From Nocardioides sp. (GTDB lineage Bacteria; Actinomycetota; Actinomycetes; Propionibacteriales; Nocardioidaceae), in NCBI GenBank assembly GCA_029264225.1, contig JARICB010000376.1:1-5157 (forward strand): a DNA stretch of 5,157 bases. The letters are read 5' to 3'. This document shows, one piece after another, positions 1 through 5,157 of the stretch. Position 1 is the first letter of the stretch. The number at the start of each line of letters is the position of its first letter. A model generated the notes under the pieces. The model did no database searches, was not told the origin of the DNA, and saw nothing but the letters and a program-made list of their open reading frames with translations. The position numbers and the translations under genes are program-made.

Positions 1-1
1 C

Positions 2-838
2 ATGACGCTCGACTGGGACGAGAGGATTCGGATGGACTGCTCCTCGCCGTCGGCCATGGCCTCGCTGATCGCGCGCAAGGATGACTACGACATCGCCACC
101 GGCAACGACGCTGACGCCGACCGGCACGGCATCGTTACCCCGGACGGGGGCCTGATGAACCCCAACCACTTCCTCGCGGTCGCGATCGGCTACCTCTTCG
201 GCGGCGCCCGGCCCGGTTGGCCGGCGACCGCGCGGATCGGCAAGACGTTGGTCTCCTCCTCGATGATCGACCGGGTAGCCGCAGACTTGGGCAAGCCGCT
301 CGTGGAGGTGCCCGTGGGCTTCAAGTGGTTCGTGCCCGGCCTGGTCGACGGGTCCTTCGGCTTCGGTGGGGAAGAGTCGGCCGGGGCGTCGTTCCTGCGC
401 CGCGACGGCTCGACCTGGACGACCGACAAGGACGGCATCCTGCTCGCGCTGCTCGCCAGCGAGATCCTCGCCGCGACCGGCAAGTCCCCGAGTCAGTTGT
501 ACGCCGAGTTGACGGCCCGACACGGCGCCCCGGCCTACGCCCGCGTGGATGCACCCGCCGACCGTGACCAGAAGGCCAAGCTGGCTGCCCTCTCACCCGA
601 GGACGTCACCGCGACCTCGCTGGCGGGGGAGTCGATCACCGCCCGCCTGACCGAGGCACCCGGAAATGGCGCGAAGATCGGTGGACTCAAGGTGACCACC
701 GAGTCGGCCTGGTTCGCTGCCCGACCGAGCGGCACCGAAGACGTCTACAAGATCTACGCCGAGTCGTTCCGCGGTCCCGAGCACCTGGCCCAGGTGCAGG
801 CGGAAGCGAGGGAGGTCGTGGCGAGCGCCCTCGCCTGA
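2..838 (+). CDS. pgm: Phosphoglucomutase (alpha-D-glucose phosphate-specific), C-terminal part, 5' end outside window
   Basis: Cytosolic enzyme that interconverts glucose 1-phosphate and glucose 6-phosphate, linking glycolysis to glycogen, trehalose and cell-surface sugar synthesis. 278 codons are visible. The family is about 545 residues long, so roughly the first half, with the catalytic phosphoserine loop, lies upstream. Seen here, in visible-residue numbering: the metal-binding loop [10 protein letters not shown] (Asp36, Asp38, Asp40), the sugar-recognition loop [10 protein letters not shown] (122-131), and the C-terminal phosphate-binding loop RPSGTE (241-246) followed by [10 protein letters not shown]. 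The wording of [23 protein letters not shown] and [17 protein letters not shown] closely follows E. coli Pgm as I remember it, which favours this subfamily over phosphomannomutase or PgcA. The ATG at 2-4 corresponds to an internal Met in E. coli (MTLDWD) and is not the real start. The TGA is at 836-838, seven bases from the stop of the convergent methyltransferase. The reading frame is intact. Confidence 0.95.
   Translation: MTLDWDERIRMDCSSPSAMASLIARKDDYDIATGNDADADRHGIVTPDGGLMNPNHFLAVAIGYLFGGARPGWPATARIGKTLVSSSMIDRVAADLGKPLVEVPVGFKWFVPGLVDGSFGFGGEESAGASFLRRDGSTWTTDKDGILLALLASEILAATGKSPSQLYAELTARHGAPAYARVDAPADRDQKAKLAALSPEDVTATSLAGESITARLTEAPGNGAKIGGLKVTTESAWFAARPSGTEDVYKIYAESFRGPEHLAQVQAEAREVVASALA
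820..835. terminator. Short GC hairpin at the pgm 3' end, possible bidirectional terminator
   Basis: GGCGAG (820-825), a 4-base loop CGCC, and CTCGCC (830-835) form a perfect 6-bp GC-rich stem ending on the last sense base of pgm, directly before its TGA. It sits where two convergent genes meet (stops at 838 and 846), so it could slow polymerase from both sides. There is no U-tract on either strand and the sequence is also coding, so a chance hairpin in GC-rich DNA is a real alternative. No better terminator is visible in the 7-base gap. Confidence 0.3.
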
Positions 839-845
839 GCGGGCA

Positions 846-1580
846 TCAACCTCGGACGGCGTCGATCTCCAGACGCACGTAGTCGATGACCGGCTCGGTC
901 ATCGCGGCCCGCACGGCCGCGACGAATTCACGCTGCTCGGCCAGTGGCAGGTCCACCAGGTGGGAGCCCAGGCACACGACGGCCAGGTAGGTGTCGAGCA
1001 CCTCCGGGTCCTCGATCCGCAGCGGATCGGGTCGTAGACGCACGTCCTCGACGTCGAAGCCGGCGCCCTCGAGCGAGGCACGGGTCGCGTTGATGCCCTT
1101 GAACGCGGTGCCGAACGCGCCGCTGCCTGTGACCTCGACGAGTGCCGCGGTCATGATCGCCAACTGGCCCTCGCCTCCGCAGTCGGTGGCCAGTCGGGCA
1201 CCCGGGCGCATCGAGGAGGCCAGGTTGGCGAACAGCTGGTCGTGGTCGCTGATCCAGTGGAAGGCCGCGACGCTCATCACGGCGTCGACGGGCTCGATGC
1301 GCAGCGGCGCTGTTAGGTCGCCGACGACCAGCTCGACGTCGGGGCCGAGCCGTTCGCGCGAGGCGGCGATCATCTGCTCCGAGCCGTCGATGCCGACCAG
1401 GTCGACGTTCGGCCAGCGCGCGATCAGTGCCGCGCCGTCGCGTCCGGTGCCGCAGCCGGCATCGAGCACCCGCTCGTCACCCGTCAGCCTCAGCCGTTCG
1501 AGCACCCCTTGGCCCCACTCGACGTGCGGCAGCCGTAGCGAGTCGTAGGTAGTGGCGTCCCACTCGCGGGTCGCTATCAC
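846..1580 (-). CDS. Class I SAM-dependent methyltransferase, substrate unknown (Tam-like layout)
   Basis: A soluble 244-residue protein with a Rossmann-type methyltransferase fold that transfers a methyl group from S-adenosylmethionine to an unidentified acceptor. Motif I is VLDAGCGTGRDG (38-49), the SAM-binding glycine loop. The acidic end of strand 2 is VGIDGSEQMI (Asp65, expected to contact the SAM ribose). GDLTAPL (87-93) is the adenine-side motif, and DAVMSVAAFHWISDH (99-113) is motif IV/post-II. The N-terminal WDATTYDSLRLPHVEWG and the HWI segment resemble trans-aconitate 2-methyltransferase and its many unassigned relatives, which is not enough to assign a substrate. The start is GTG at 1580-1578, overlapping the TGA of the upstream dehydrogenase by four bases (GTGA). 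I see no strong Shine-Dalgarno sequence before it, so translation is probably coupled to the upstream gene. The stop is at 848-846. Length is normal for the family and the frame is intact. Confidence 0.88.
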   Translation of the reverse strand: MIATREWDATTYDSLRLPHVEWGQGVLERLRLTGDERVLDAGCGTGRDGAALIARWPNVDLVGIDGSEQMIAASRERLGPDVELVVGDLTAPLRIEPVDAVMSVAAFHWISDHDQLFANLASSMRPGARLATDCGGEGQLAIMTAALVEVTGSGAFGTAFKGINATRASLEGAGFDVEDVRLRPDPLRIEDPEVLDTYLAVVCLGSHLVDLPLAEQREFVAAVRAAMTEPVIDYVRLEIDAVRG

Positions 1581-3223
1581 AGCACCGGGGTGGTGCGCTC
1601 GACGATGGCAGCGAGGTCGCCGCCGGGGAGGGTGCCGAAGGTGCCGTTGTAGGTCGTGCCCAGCCGGGAGGCGCAGAACGCGTCGGCGACCTCCGTCGGA
1701 GCGAACCGCACGAGCAGCGAACCTTGCAGGCAGGCCGCCATCTGGCCGGCGAGTCGGCGGGCGGAGGCCTCGACGGCCTCGCCGTCGCCCAGCAGTTCGA
1801 GCGTCTCCTTGATGGCCCGGTCGAGCCGTGGGTCAGCCCCACCGGCCAGTCCTACTTCGGTAATCCAGGCCGCGAGCACCTCCGGCTCGCGGGTCAACGC
1901 GCGCAACACGTCGAGCGCGTTGACGTTGCCGGAGCCTTCCCAGATCGAGTTCAGCGGAGACTCCCGAAAAATCATTGGCATTCGCGATTCCTCGACGTAG
2001 CCGTTGCCACCGAGGCACTCCAACGCCTCGGCCACCATGAACGGCGTGCGTTTGCACACCCAGAACTTCGCCAGCGGCAAGGCGATCCGCCGCAACGCCA
2101 CCTCGTGGGCATCGTCGGGCGCATCGACGGCGGCGGCCAGCCGCAGAGCGAGCGCGGTCGCGGCTTCGGACTCGACGGCGAGGTCGGCGATGACGTTCTG
2201 CATCAGTGGCTTGTCGACGAGTCGGCCACCGAAGGCGGAGCGGTGGGTGACGTGCCATGACGCCTCGGCCAGCGCCCGGCGCATGAGGGAGGCGGAGCCG
2301 AGCACGCAGTCGAGCCGGGTCGCGGCCACCATCTCGATGATGGTGCGTACGCCGCGGCCCTCGTCGCCGAGACGCTGCGCCACGGTGCCGTCGAACTCCA
2401 TCTCCGAGGAGGCGTTGGACCGGTTGCCGAGCTTGTCCTTGAGTCGGACGACATCGAGCTGGTTGCGGCTGCCGTCGGGCAGCACCCGCGGCACGGCGAA
2501 GCAGGTCACGCCGCCTGTGGTCTGGGCCAGCACCAGGAACAGGTCGTTCATCGGTGCACTCGTGAACCACTTGTGGCCGTGCAACGTGTAGAAACCGTCG
2601 TCGCTGGTGGGCCGCGCCCGGGTCACGTTGGCGCGGACGTCGGAGCCGCCCTGCTTCTCGGTCATCCCCATGCCGGCCAGCGCCCCGCGCTTCTCGGTGT
2701 GATCACGGACGCCGGGGTCATAGCTGGTGGAGGCCAGCAGCGGCGTCCATTCCTTGGCGATCGCGTCATCGGCGCGCAGGGCCGGCACAGCGGCGTAGGT
2801 CATGGAGATGGGACACCCATGCCCAGGCTCGGTCTGCGACCAGGCGAAGAACCCGGCGGCTCGGCGCAGGTGTGGATGCGCCTCCTGGGACTCCCAGGGG
2901 GTGGCGGCGAGCCCGTGTCCAATGCCGCGCTCCATCAGCCAGTGCCACGACGGGTGGAAGACGACCTCGTCTATCCGGTGGCCATAGCGGTCGTACGGCG
3001 TGAGCTCGGGGTGATGCTCGTTGGCCAGCATCCCGTGTTCCTGGGCCTCGGCCGAGCCTGCCTGTGCCCCCAGTGGGGCCAGGTCCTCGACCAGGTCGAG
3101 CGAGCCGTGCCGGGTGATCGCCTCGGTCAGGGCGACGTCGGAGGTGACGACGTTGTGTCCTGCCAGCGGGGGAGTCTGGTTGCTGACGGTGCGCAGGTCG
3201 GCGCGAGGGTTCGGTTCGCTCAT
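1577..3223 (-). CDS. AidB-like acyl-CoA dehydrogenase family flavoprotein
   Basis: A 548-residue FAD-dependent protein of the acyl-CoA dehydrogenase superfamily, AidB branch (E. coli AidB is about 541 residues). Blocks that match AidB as I recall it: GMGMTEKQGGSDV (184-196, flavin-binding), GHKWF (216-220), VPRVLPDGSRN (244-254), RLKDKLGNRSNASSEMEF (260-277), MPFMAEA-like TPFMVAEALECLGGNGY (393-409) and NSIWEGSGN (425-433). Glu429 sits where AidB Glu425, the presumed catalytic base, lies. Residues 1-120 form the AidB-type N-terminal extension (ANEHHPEL, FHPSWHWLM). E. coli AidB is induced by alkylating agents, has weak isovaleryl-CoA dehydrogenase activity and binds DNA. Which of these applies here is not settled, because the last 100 residues look acidic. 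The frame stays open to 3445, but the ATG at 3223 is chosen: homology begins just after it and upstream residues overlap the divergent gene. It is first in an apparent operon with the methyltransferase. Confidence 0.9.
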   Translation of the reverse strand: MSEPNPRADLRTVSNQTPPLAGHNVVTSDVALTEAITRHGSLDLVEDLAPLGAQAGSAEAQEHGMLANEHHPELTPYDRYGHRIDEVVFHPSWHWLMERGIGHGLAATPWESQEAHPHLRRAAGFFAWSQTEPGHGCPISMTYAAVPALRADDAIAKEWTPLLASTSYDPGVRDHTEKRGALAGMGMTEKQGGSDVRANVTRARPTSDDGFYTLHGHKWFTSAPMNDLFLVLAQTTGGVTCFAVPRVLPDGSRNQLDVVRLKDKLGNRSNASSEMEFDGTVAQRLGDEGRGVRTIIEMVAATRLDCVLGSASLMRRALAEASWHVTHRSAFGGRLVDKPLMQNVIADLAVESEAATALALRLAAAVDAPDDAHEVALRRIALPLAKFWVCKRTPFMVAEALECLGGNGYVEESRMPMIFRESPLNSIWEGSGNVNALDVLRALTREPEVLAAWITEVGLAGGADPRLDRAIKETLELLGDGEAVEASARRLAGQMAACLQGSLLVRFAPTEVADAFCASRLGTTYNGTFGTLPGGDLAAIVERTTPVL

Positions 3224-3229
3224 GCCACC

Positions 3230-3235
3230 ACGGTA
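3230..3235 (-). promoter_or_regulatory. Candidate -10 element for a leaderless transcript of the AidB-like gene
   Basis: On the minus strand, TACCGT is followed by six bases (GGTGGC) and then the ATG at 3223. A TANNNT hexamer ending about six bases before the start codon is the typical actinobacterial leaderless layout, with transcription starting at or next to the A of ATG. No AGGAGG-like site lies at a proper distance, and no convincing -35 is visible at 3253-3258. Confidence 0.4.
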
Positions 3236-3286
3236 GGGCCGTGCCCCGACACCGAGGGCAGGGCCCGACGCAGAGATGGTGACAGC

Positions 3287-3305
3287 GCCGGGCAGGGTGC
3301 CCGGC
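3287..3305. repeat. Perfect 8-bp inverted repeat with 3-base centre, candidate operator
   Basis: GCCGGGCA (3287-3294), GGG, TGCCCGGC (3298-3305) is a perfect 8+8 inverted repeat in the divergent intergenic region. It overlaps the place where a -35 of the BrkB-family gene would lie, about 18 bases before the TACGGT element. A second, weaker pair of the same pentamer lies nearby: TGCCC at 3242-3246 and GGGCA at 3256-3260. It could be a binding site for a dimeric repressor or activator. No regulator gene is present in this window, and a GC-rich chance hairpin remains possible. Confidence 0.35.
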
Positions 3306-3323
3306 CAGAGGGGTTCGCACGGA

Positions 3324-3329
3324 TACGGT
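3324..3329 (+). promoter_or_regulatory. Candidate -10 element for a leaderless transcript of the BrkB-family gene
   Basis: TACGGT is followed by six bases (GAGCGC) and the ATG at 3336, the same geometry as on the opposite strand before the AidB-like gene. The overlapping GGTGAG (3327-3332) resembles a Shine-Dalgarno sequence but ends only three bases from ATG, which is too close to work well. No clear -35 is seen. Confidence 0.4.
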
Positions 3330-3335
3330 GAGCGC

Positions 3336-4304
3336 ATGGTCGAGGCGAGTTCGCAGCAACCTGCGCTGCGCACCGTACGGACGCAGTGGAACGCGTTGCG
3401 GGCCAGCCTGTGGCGCATCGTCGTTGCCACGGTCGGCTCCTGCATGCGCTACCGGGTCACCGGTCTCGCGGCGGAGGCGGCCTTCTTCGCGATCTTGTCG
3501 GTGCCGCCGCTGATCTTCGCCATGGCCGGTGCCATCGGCTACATCTCCGAGCGGTTCAGCGCCGCCCAGATCTCCGACATCAAGGCGGCGATGCTCGACC
3601 TGTCCTCGCAGGCACTCACCGATCGCGCGGTCGACGTCATCATCGAGCCGACCATCAACACCGTGCTGCGCGGTGGTCGCTACGACGTGGTGTCGGTCGG
3701 CTTCGTGCTGGCCCTGTGGTCGGGTTCGCGGGCGCTCAACGTCTTCGTCGACACCATCACGATCATGCACGGCCTCGGCGGGCACCGGGGCATCATCAAG
3801 ACCCGGGCGCTGTCGTTCGTCCTCTACCTGCTGGCGATGCTGACCGGCATGGTGAGCATCCCGCTGGTGGTGGCGGGACCGACGCTGGTCGAACGGTGGC
3901 TACCGCAACGCTTCGACCTGGTGATGACGTTCTACTGGCCGATCGTGATCGTGCTCTGCATCTGCTTCCTGGCCACGCTCTACCACGTCTCCGTGCCGGT
4001 CCGGATGAACTGGGCCTTCAACCTCCCGGGTGCGACGTTCTCGCTGGTCGCCTGGATCGCCGGGTCGTTCGTGCTGCGGTGGGTGCTGACGATCACCGCA
4101 GCCGAGTCCAGGTCGATCTACGGACCGCTGGCTGCGCCCATCGCCGTACTGCTGTGGCTGTATCTCCTGGCCATCGCCGTGCTGATCGGAGCGGCCGTCA
4201 ACGCGGCGTTCGACACCGTCTTCCCGCAGGGCACGACCACCACCGCGCGCCACGAACTGGTGCAGCGATTGCGCCTGCGCATCGCTCCGCGAGACCAGGC
4301 ATGA
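3336..4304 (+). CDS. YihY/BrkB family integral membrane protein
   Basis: A 322-residue inner-membrane protein with six hydrophobic segments at roughly 44-70, 118-138, 157-181, 199-219, 233-254 and 265-291. Family marks are the first-helix block GLAAEAAFFAILSVPPLIF (43-61), the LALWSGSRALN stretch (125-135) and the C-terminal signature SIYGPLAAPIAVLLWLYLL followed by IGAAVNAAFD (260-293). The family was once labelled ribonuclease BN by mistake and BrkB as a serum-resistance factor. Its biochemical role is not established, though transport has been suggested. The ATG at 3336 is preferred over the in-frame ATG at 3276: the 20 extra residues are Gly/Arg-rich with no membrane character, and a -10-like element sits six bases before 3336. 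It ends at TGA 4302-4304. The channel gene begins 12 bases later in the same frame, so the two are likely co-transcribed and may share a role in ion or osmotic balance, which is an inference from context. Confidence 0.88.
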   Translation: MVEASSQQPALRTVRTQWNALRASLWRIVVATVGSCMRYRVTGLAAEAAFFAILSVPPLIFAMAGAIGYISERFSAAQISDIKAAMLDLSSQALTDRAVDVIIEPTINTVLRGGRYDVVSVGFVLALWSGSRALNVFVDTITIMHGLGGHRGIIKTRALSFVLYLLAMLTGMVSIPLVVAGPTLVERWLPQRFDLVMTFYWPIVIVLCICFLATLYHVSVPVRMNWAFNLPGATFSLVAWIAGSFVLRWVLTITAAESRSIYGPLAAPIAVLLWLYLLAIAVLIGAAVNAAFDTVFPQGTTTTARHELVQRLRLRIAPRDQA

Positions 4305-4324
4305 AACACTTCGCCCGTGTCTGA
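4301..4324 (+). other. Seven-codon mini-ORF bridging the BrkB-family stop and the channel start
   Basis: ATG at 4301 overlaps the TGA of the membrane-protein gene (ATGA) and encodes MKHFARV before a TGA at 4322-4324, running across the GTG start of the channel in another frame. Ribosomes that restart at this ATG would terminate seven bases past the channel GTG. It could tune coupling between the two genes, or be chance. There is no clear Shine-Dalgarno sequence before it. Confidence 0.2.
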
Positions 4325-5157
4325 TCAGCGCGCCACGGCGGCCTCCCGGAGTGCCCCGGTTTCACTGCCGGATCCGGTGCGATCTCCGTGGTGGCAACTG
4401 GGTCGCCGGATGCTGATGGCGCTCGGCATTCTGGTCGGCACAGTGGTGCTGGTCTACATCGATCGCGCTGGGTACGTCGACGGCAACGACCCCACGGGCG
4501 AGGTCGACCTGATCGACGCCATCTACTACACAACGGTGACGCTGAGCACGACCGGCTATGGCGACATCACGCCGTTCACGCCCTCGGCGAGGCTGGTGAA
4601 CGCGTTCGTCATCACGCCGCTGCGCATCGCGTTCCTTGTGCTCCTGATTGGTACCACCCTGGAGGTTCTCGCCTCCCAGGGCCGCGAGATGGTCCGGGTC
4701 GCCCGGTGGAGGAAGAAAATGGGAGCACACGTCGTCGTCGTCGGCTACGGCACGAAGGGCCGCAGCGCCGTCGAGACACTGGTCAAGAACGGTCAGGACC
4801 GCGAGGCCATCGTCGTCGTCGACCCCAGTCAGCTTGCCCTCGAGGAAGCCCACCACGACGGGCTGGCGGTCGTCACCGGCGACGCCACGCGCGGCGACGT
4901 TCTGCGCCGCGCCGGTGTGCAGGGCGCTACCCAGGTCATCATCACCACCGACCGCGACGACACCAACGTGCTGTCCACGTTGACGGTGCGCCAACTCAAC
5001 CCGGACGCCTGGATCGTGGCGGCCGTTCGTGAGCAGGAGAATGCGCCGTTGATGCGCCAGTCCGGCGCCAACTCGGTAATCACCTCCTCCGACGCGGTTG
5101 GTCGGCTGCTCGGCCTATCGTCCATGTCGCCGATGCTCGGCTCGGTAATGGAAGACC
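4317..5157 (+). CDS. Two-transmembrane potassium channel with RCK (TrkA-N) domain, 3' end outside window
   Basis: 280 codons are visible and the frame is open to the window end. A cytosolic N-terminus (1-31) is followed by TM1 (about 32-48), an acidic extracellular loop, the pore helix DAIYYTTVTLS (67-77) and the K+ selectivity filter TTGYGD (78-83). TM2 is about 93-118, then a basic linker ARWRKK (129-134). The RCK domain follows: strand HVVVVGYGTKG with GxGxxG at Gly143/145/148, Asp169 ending strand 2 (IVVVD), TGDATRGDVLRRAGV (187-201), and the 232-266 block ending in AVGRLLG. This is the MthK-type architecture: a tetrameric pore gated by a cytosolic ligand-sensing ring. The GxGxxG plus Asp points to a nucleotide ligand. 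GTG 4317 is chosen because it gives the full TM1 and follows the upstream stop by 12 bases. ATG 4410 (M32) would start inside TM1. No Shine-Dalgarno sequence precedes the GTG. A C-terminal TrkA-C domain may follow beyond the window. Confidence 0.9.
   Translation, partial: MSDQRATAASRSAPVSLPDPVRSPWWQLGRRMLMALGILVGTVVLVYIDRAGYVDGNDPTGEVDLIDAIYYTTVTLSTTGYGDITPFTPSARLVNAFVITPLRIAFLVLLIGTTLEVLASQGREMVRVARWRKKMGAHVVVVGYGTKGRSAVETLVKNGQDREAIVVVDPSQLALEEAHHDGLAVVTGDATRGDVLRRAGVQGATQVIITTDRDDTNVLSTLTVRQLNPDAWIVAAVREQENAPLMRQSGANSVITSSDAVGRLLGLSSMSPMLGSVMED
4708..4721 (+). promoter_or_regulatory. Internal Shine-Dalgarno and in-frame ATG (M135) at the TM2/RCK junction
   Basis: GGAGG (4708-4712) is followed by six bases (AAGAAA) and an in-frame ATG (4719-4721), which is codon 135 of the channel. 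It lies just after the basic linker and just before the first RCK strand. Translation from here would give a soluble RCK-domain protein with no membrane part. It is a better ribosome-binding site than any seen before the annotated starts in this window. The archaeal channel MthK makes a free RCK subunit from a comparable internal methionine (Met107). Confidence 0.45.

Noticed and set aside
2..4. ATG at the left edge as the true start of pgm
   Set aside because: The residues MTLDWD match an internal stretch of full-length Pgm, and the visible protein lacks the catalytic N-terminal half, so the gene is cut by the window edge.
3229..3243. CACGG-N5-CCGTG inverted repeat over the minus-strand -10 as an operator
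   Set aside because: The arms are only 5 bp in GC-rich DNA, too short to separate from chance without comparative data.
3276..3335. Upstream ATG at 3276 as the start of the BrkB-family protein
   Set aside because: It adds 20 Gly/Arg-rich residues not expected in the family, and would put the inverted repeat and the -10-like element inside the coding region. The ATG at 3336 fits the promoter layout better.
3224..3445. N-terminal extension of the AidB-like protein to an upstream ATG at 3445 (622 residues)
   Set aside because: AidB similarity begins soon after the ATG at 3223. The extra 74 residues have no recognisable features and would overlap the divergent membrane-protein gene on the other strand.
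2766..3785. Long minus-strand open frame of 339 codons opposite the intergenic region and both flanking genes
   Set aside because: Its product is Arg/His/Gly-rich low-complexity sequence typical of antisense or shifted frames in GC-rich coding DNA, and it covers two well-supported genes.
3386..4324. Plus-strand open frame of 312 codons inside the BrkB-family gene
   Set aside because: It is a shifted-frame shadow with Arg/His-rich composition and no membrane segments. Only its last seven codons, the mini-ORF at 4301, were kept as a weak observation.
4730..4820. Runs of GTC triplets (about 4730-4742 and 4810-4818) as a microsatellite
   Set aside because: They encode the valine-rich beta strands of the RCK Rossmann fold (VVVVGYG and IVVVD). 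Codon bias explains the repetition.
4388..5032. Plus-strand 214-codon open frame overlapping the channel gene
   Set aside because: It is an Arg-rich shadow. The frame from 4317 contains the TTGYGD filter and the RCK domain and clearly is the coding one.

Overview
The window is GC-rich DNA, with most third codon positions G or C, AAG used for nearly every lysine, and GTG starts. Gene content and style fit an actinomycete, possibly a Nocardioides-like member of the Propionibacteriales; I cannot name the genus from the sequence alone. Five protein genes fill almost all of the 5157 bases. I see no RNA genes, mobile elements or CRISPR arrays.

Left part: the C-terminal half of an alpha-D-glucose phosphate-specific phosphoglucomutase (pgm, + strand, cut by the window start) ends at 838. 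Seven bases separate it from a convergent minus-strand pair that reads right to left: an AidB-like acyl-CoA dehydrogenase (3223 to 1577), then a class I SAM-dependent methyltransferase (1580 to 846). The pair shares a 4-base GTGA stop/start overlap, so it is probably one transcript with coupled translation.

Right part: a 112-base divergent promoter region (3224-3335) separates the dehydrogenase from a plus-strand pair. This pair is a YihY/BrkB-family membrane protein (3336-4304) followed 12 bases later by a two-transmembrane potassium channel with a cytosolic RCK/TrkA-N domain (4317 onward, cut by the window end). Both genes flanking the divergent region have a TANNNT -10-like hexamer exactly six bases before the start codon and no well-placed Shine-Dalgarno sequence. 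This is the layout expected of leaderless actinobacterial transcripts. The region also holds an 8-bp perfect inverted repeat.

The most interesting signal is inside the channel gene. At the junction between the second membrane helix and the RCK domain there is an in-frame ATG (M135) preceded at ideal spacing by GGAGG. This resembles the archaeal channel MthK, whose gene also makes a free RCK subunit from an internal methionine. The MthK calcium-site acids appear to be missing, while a full GxGxxG nucleotide-binding loop is present. No wholly new defence or mobile system is visible; the remainder is ordinary chromosomal housekeeping and accessory metabolism.
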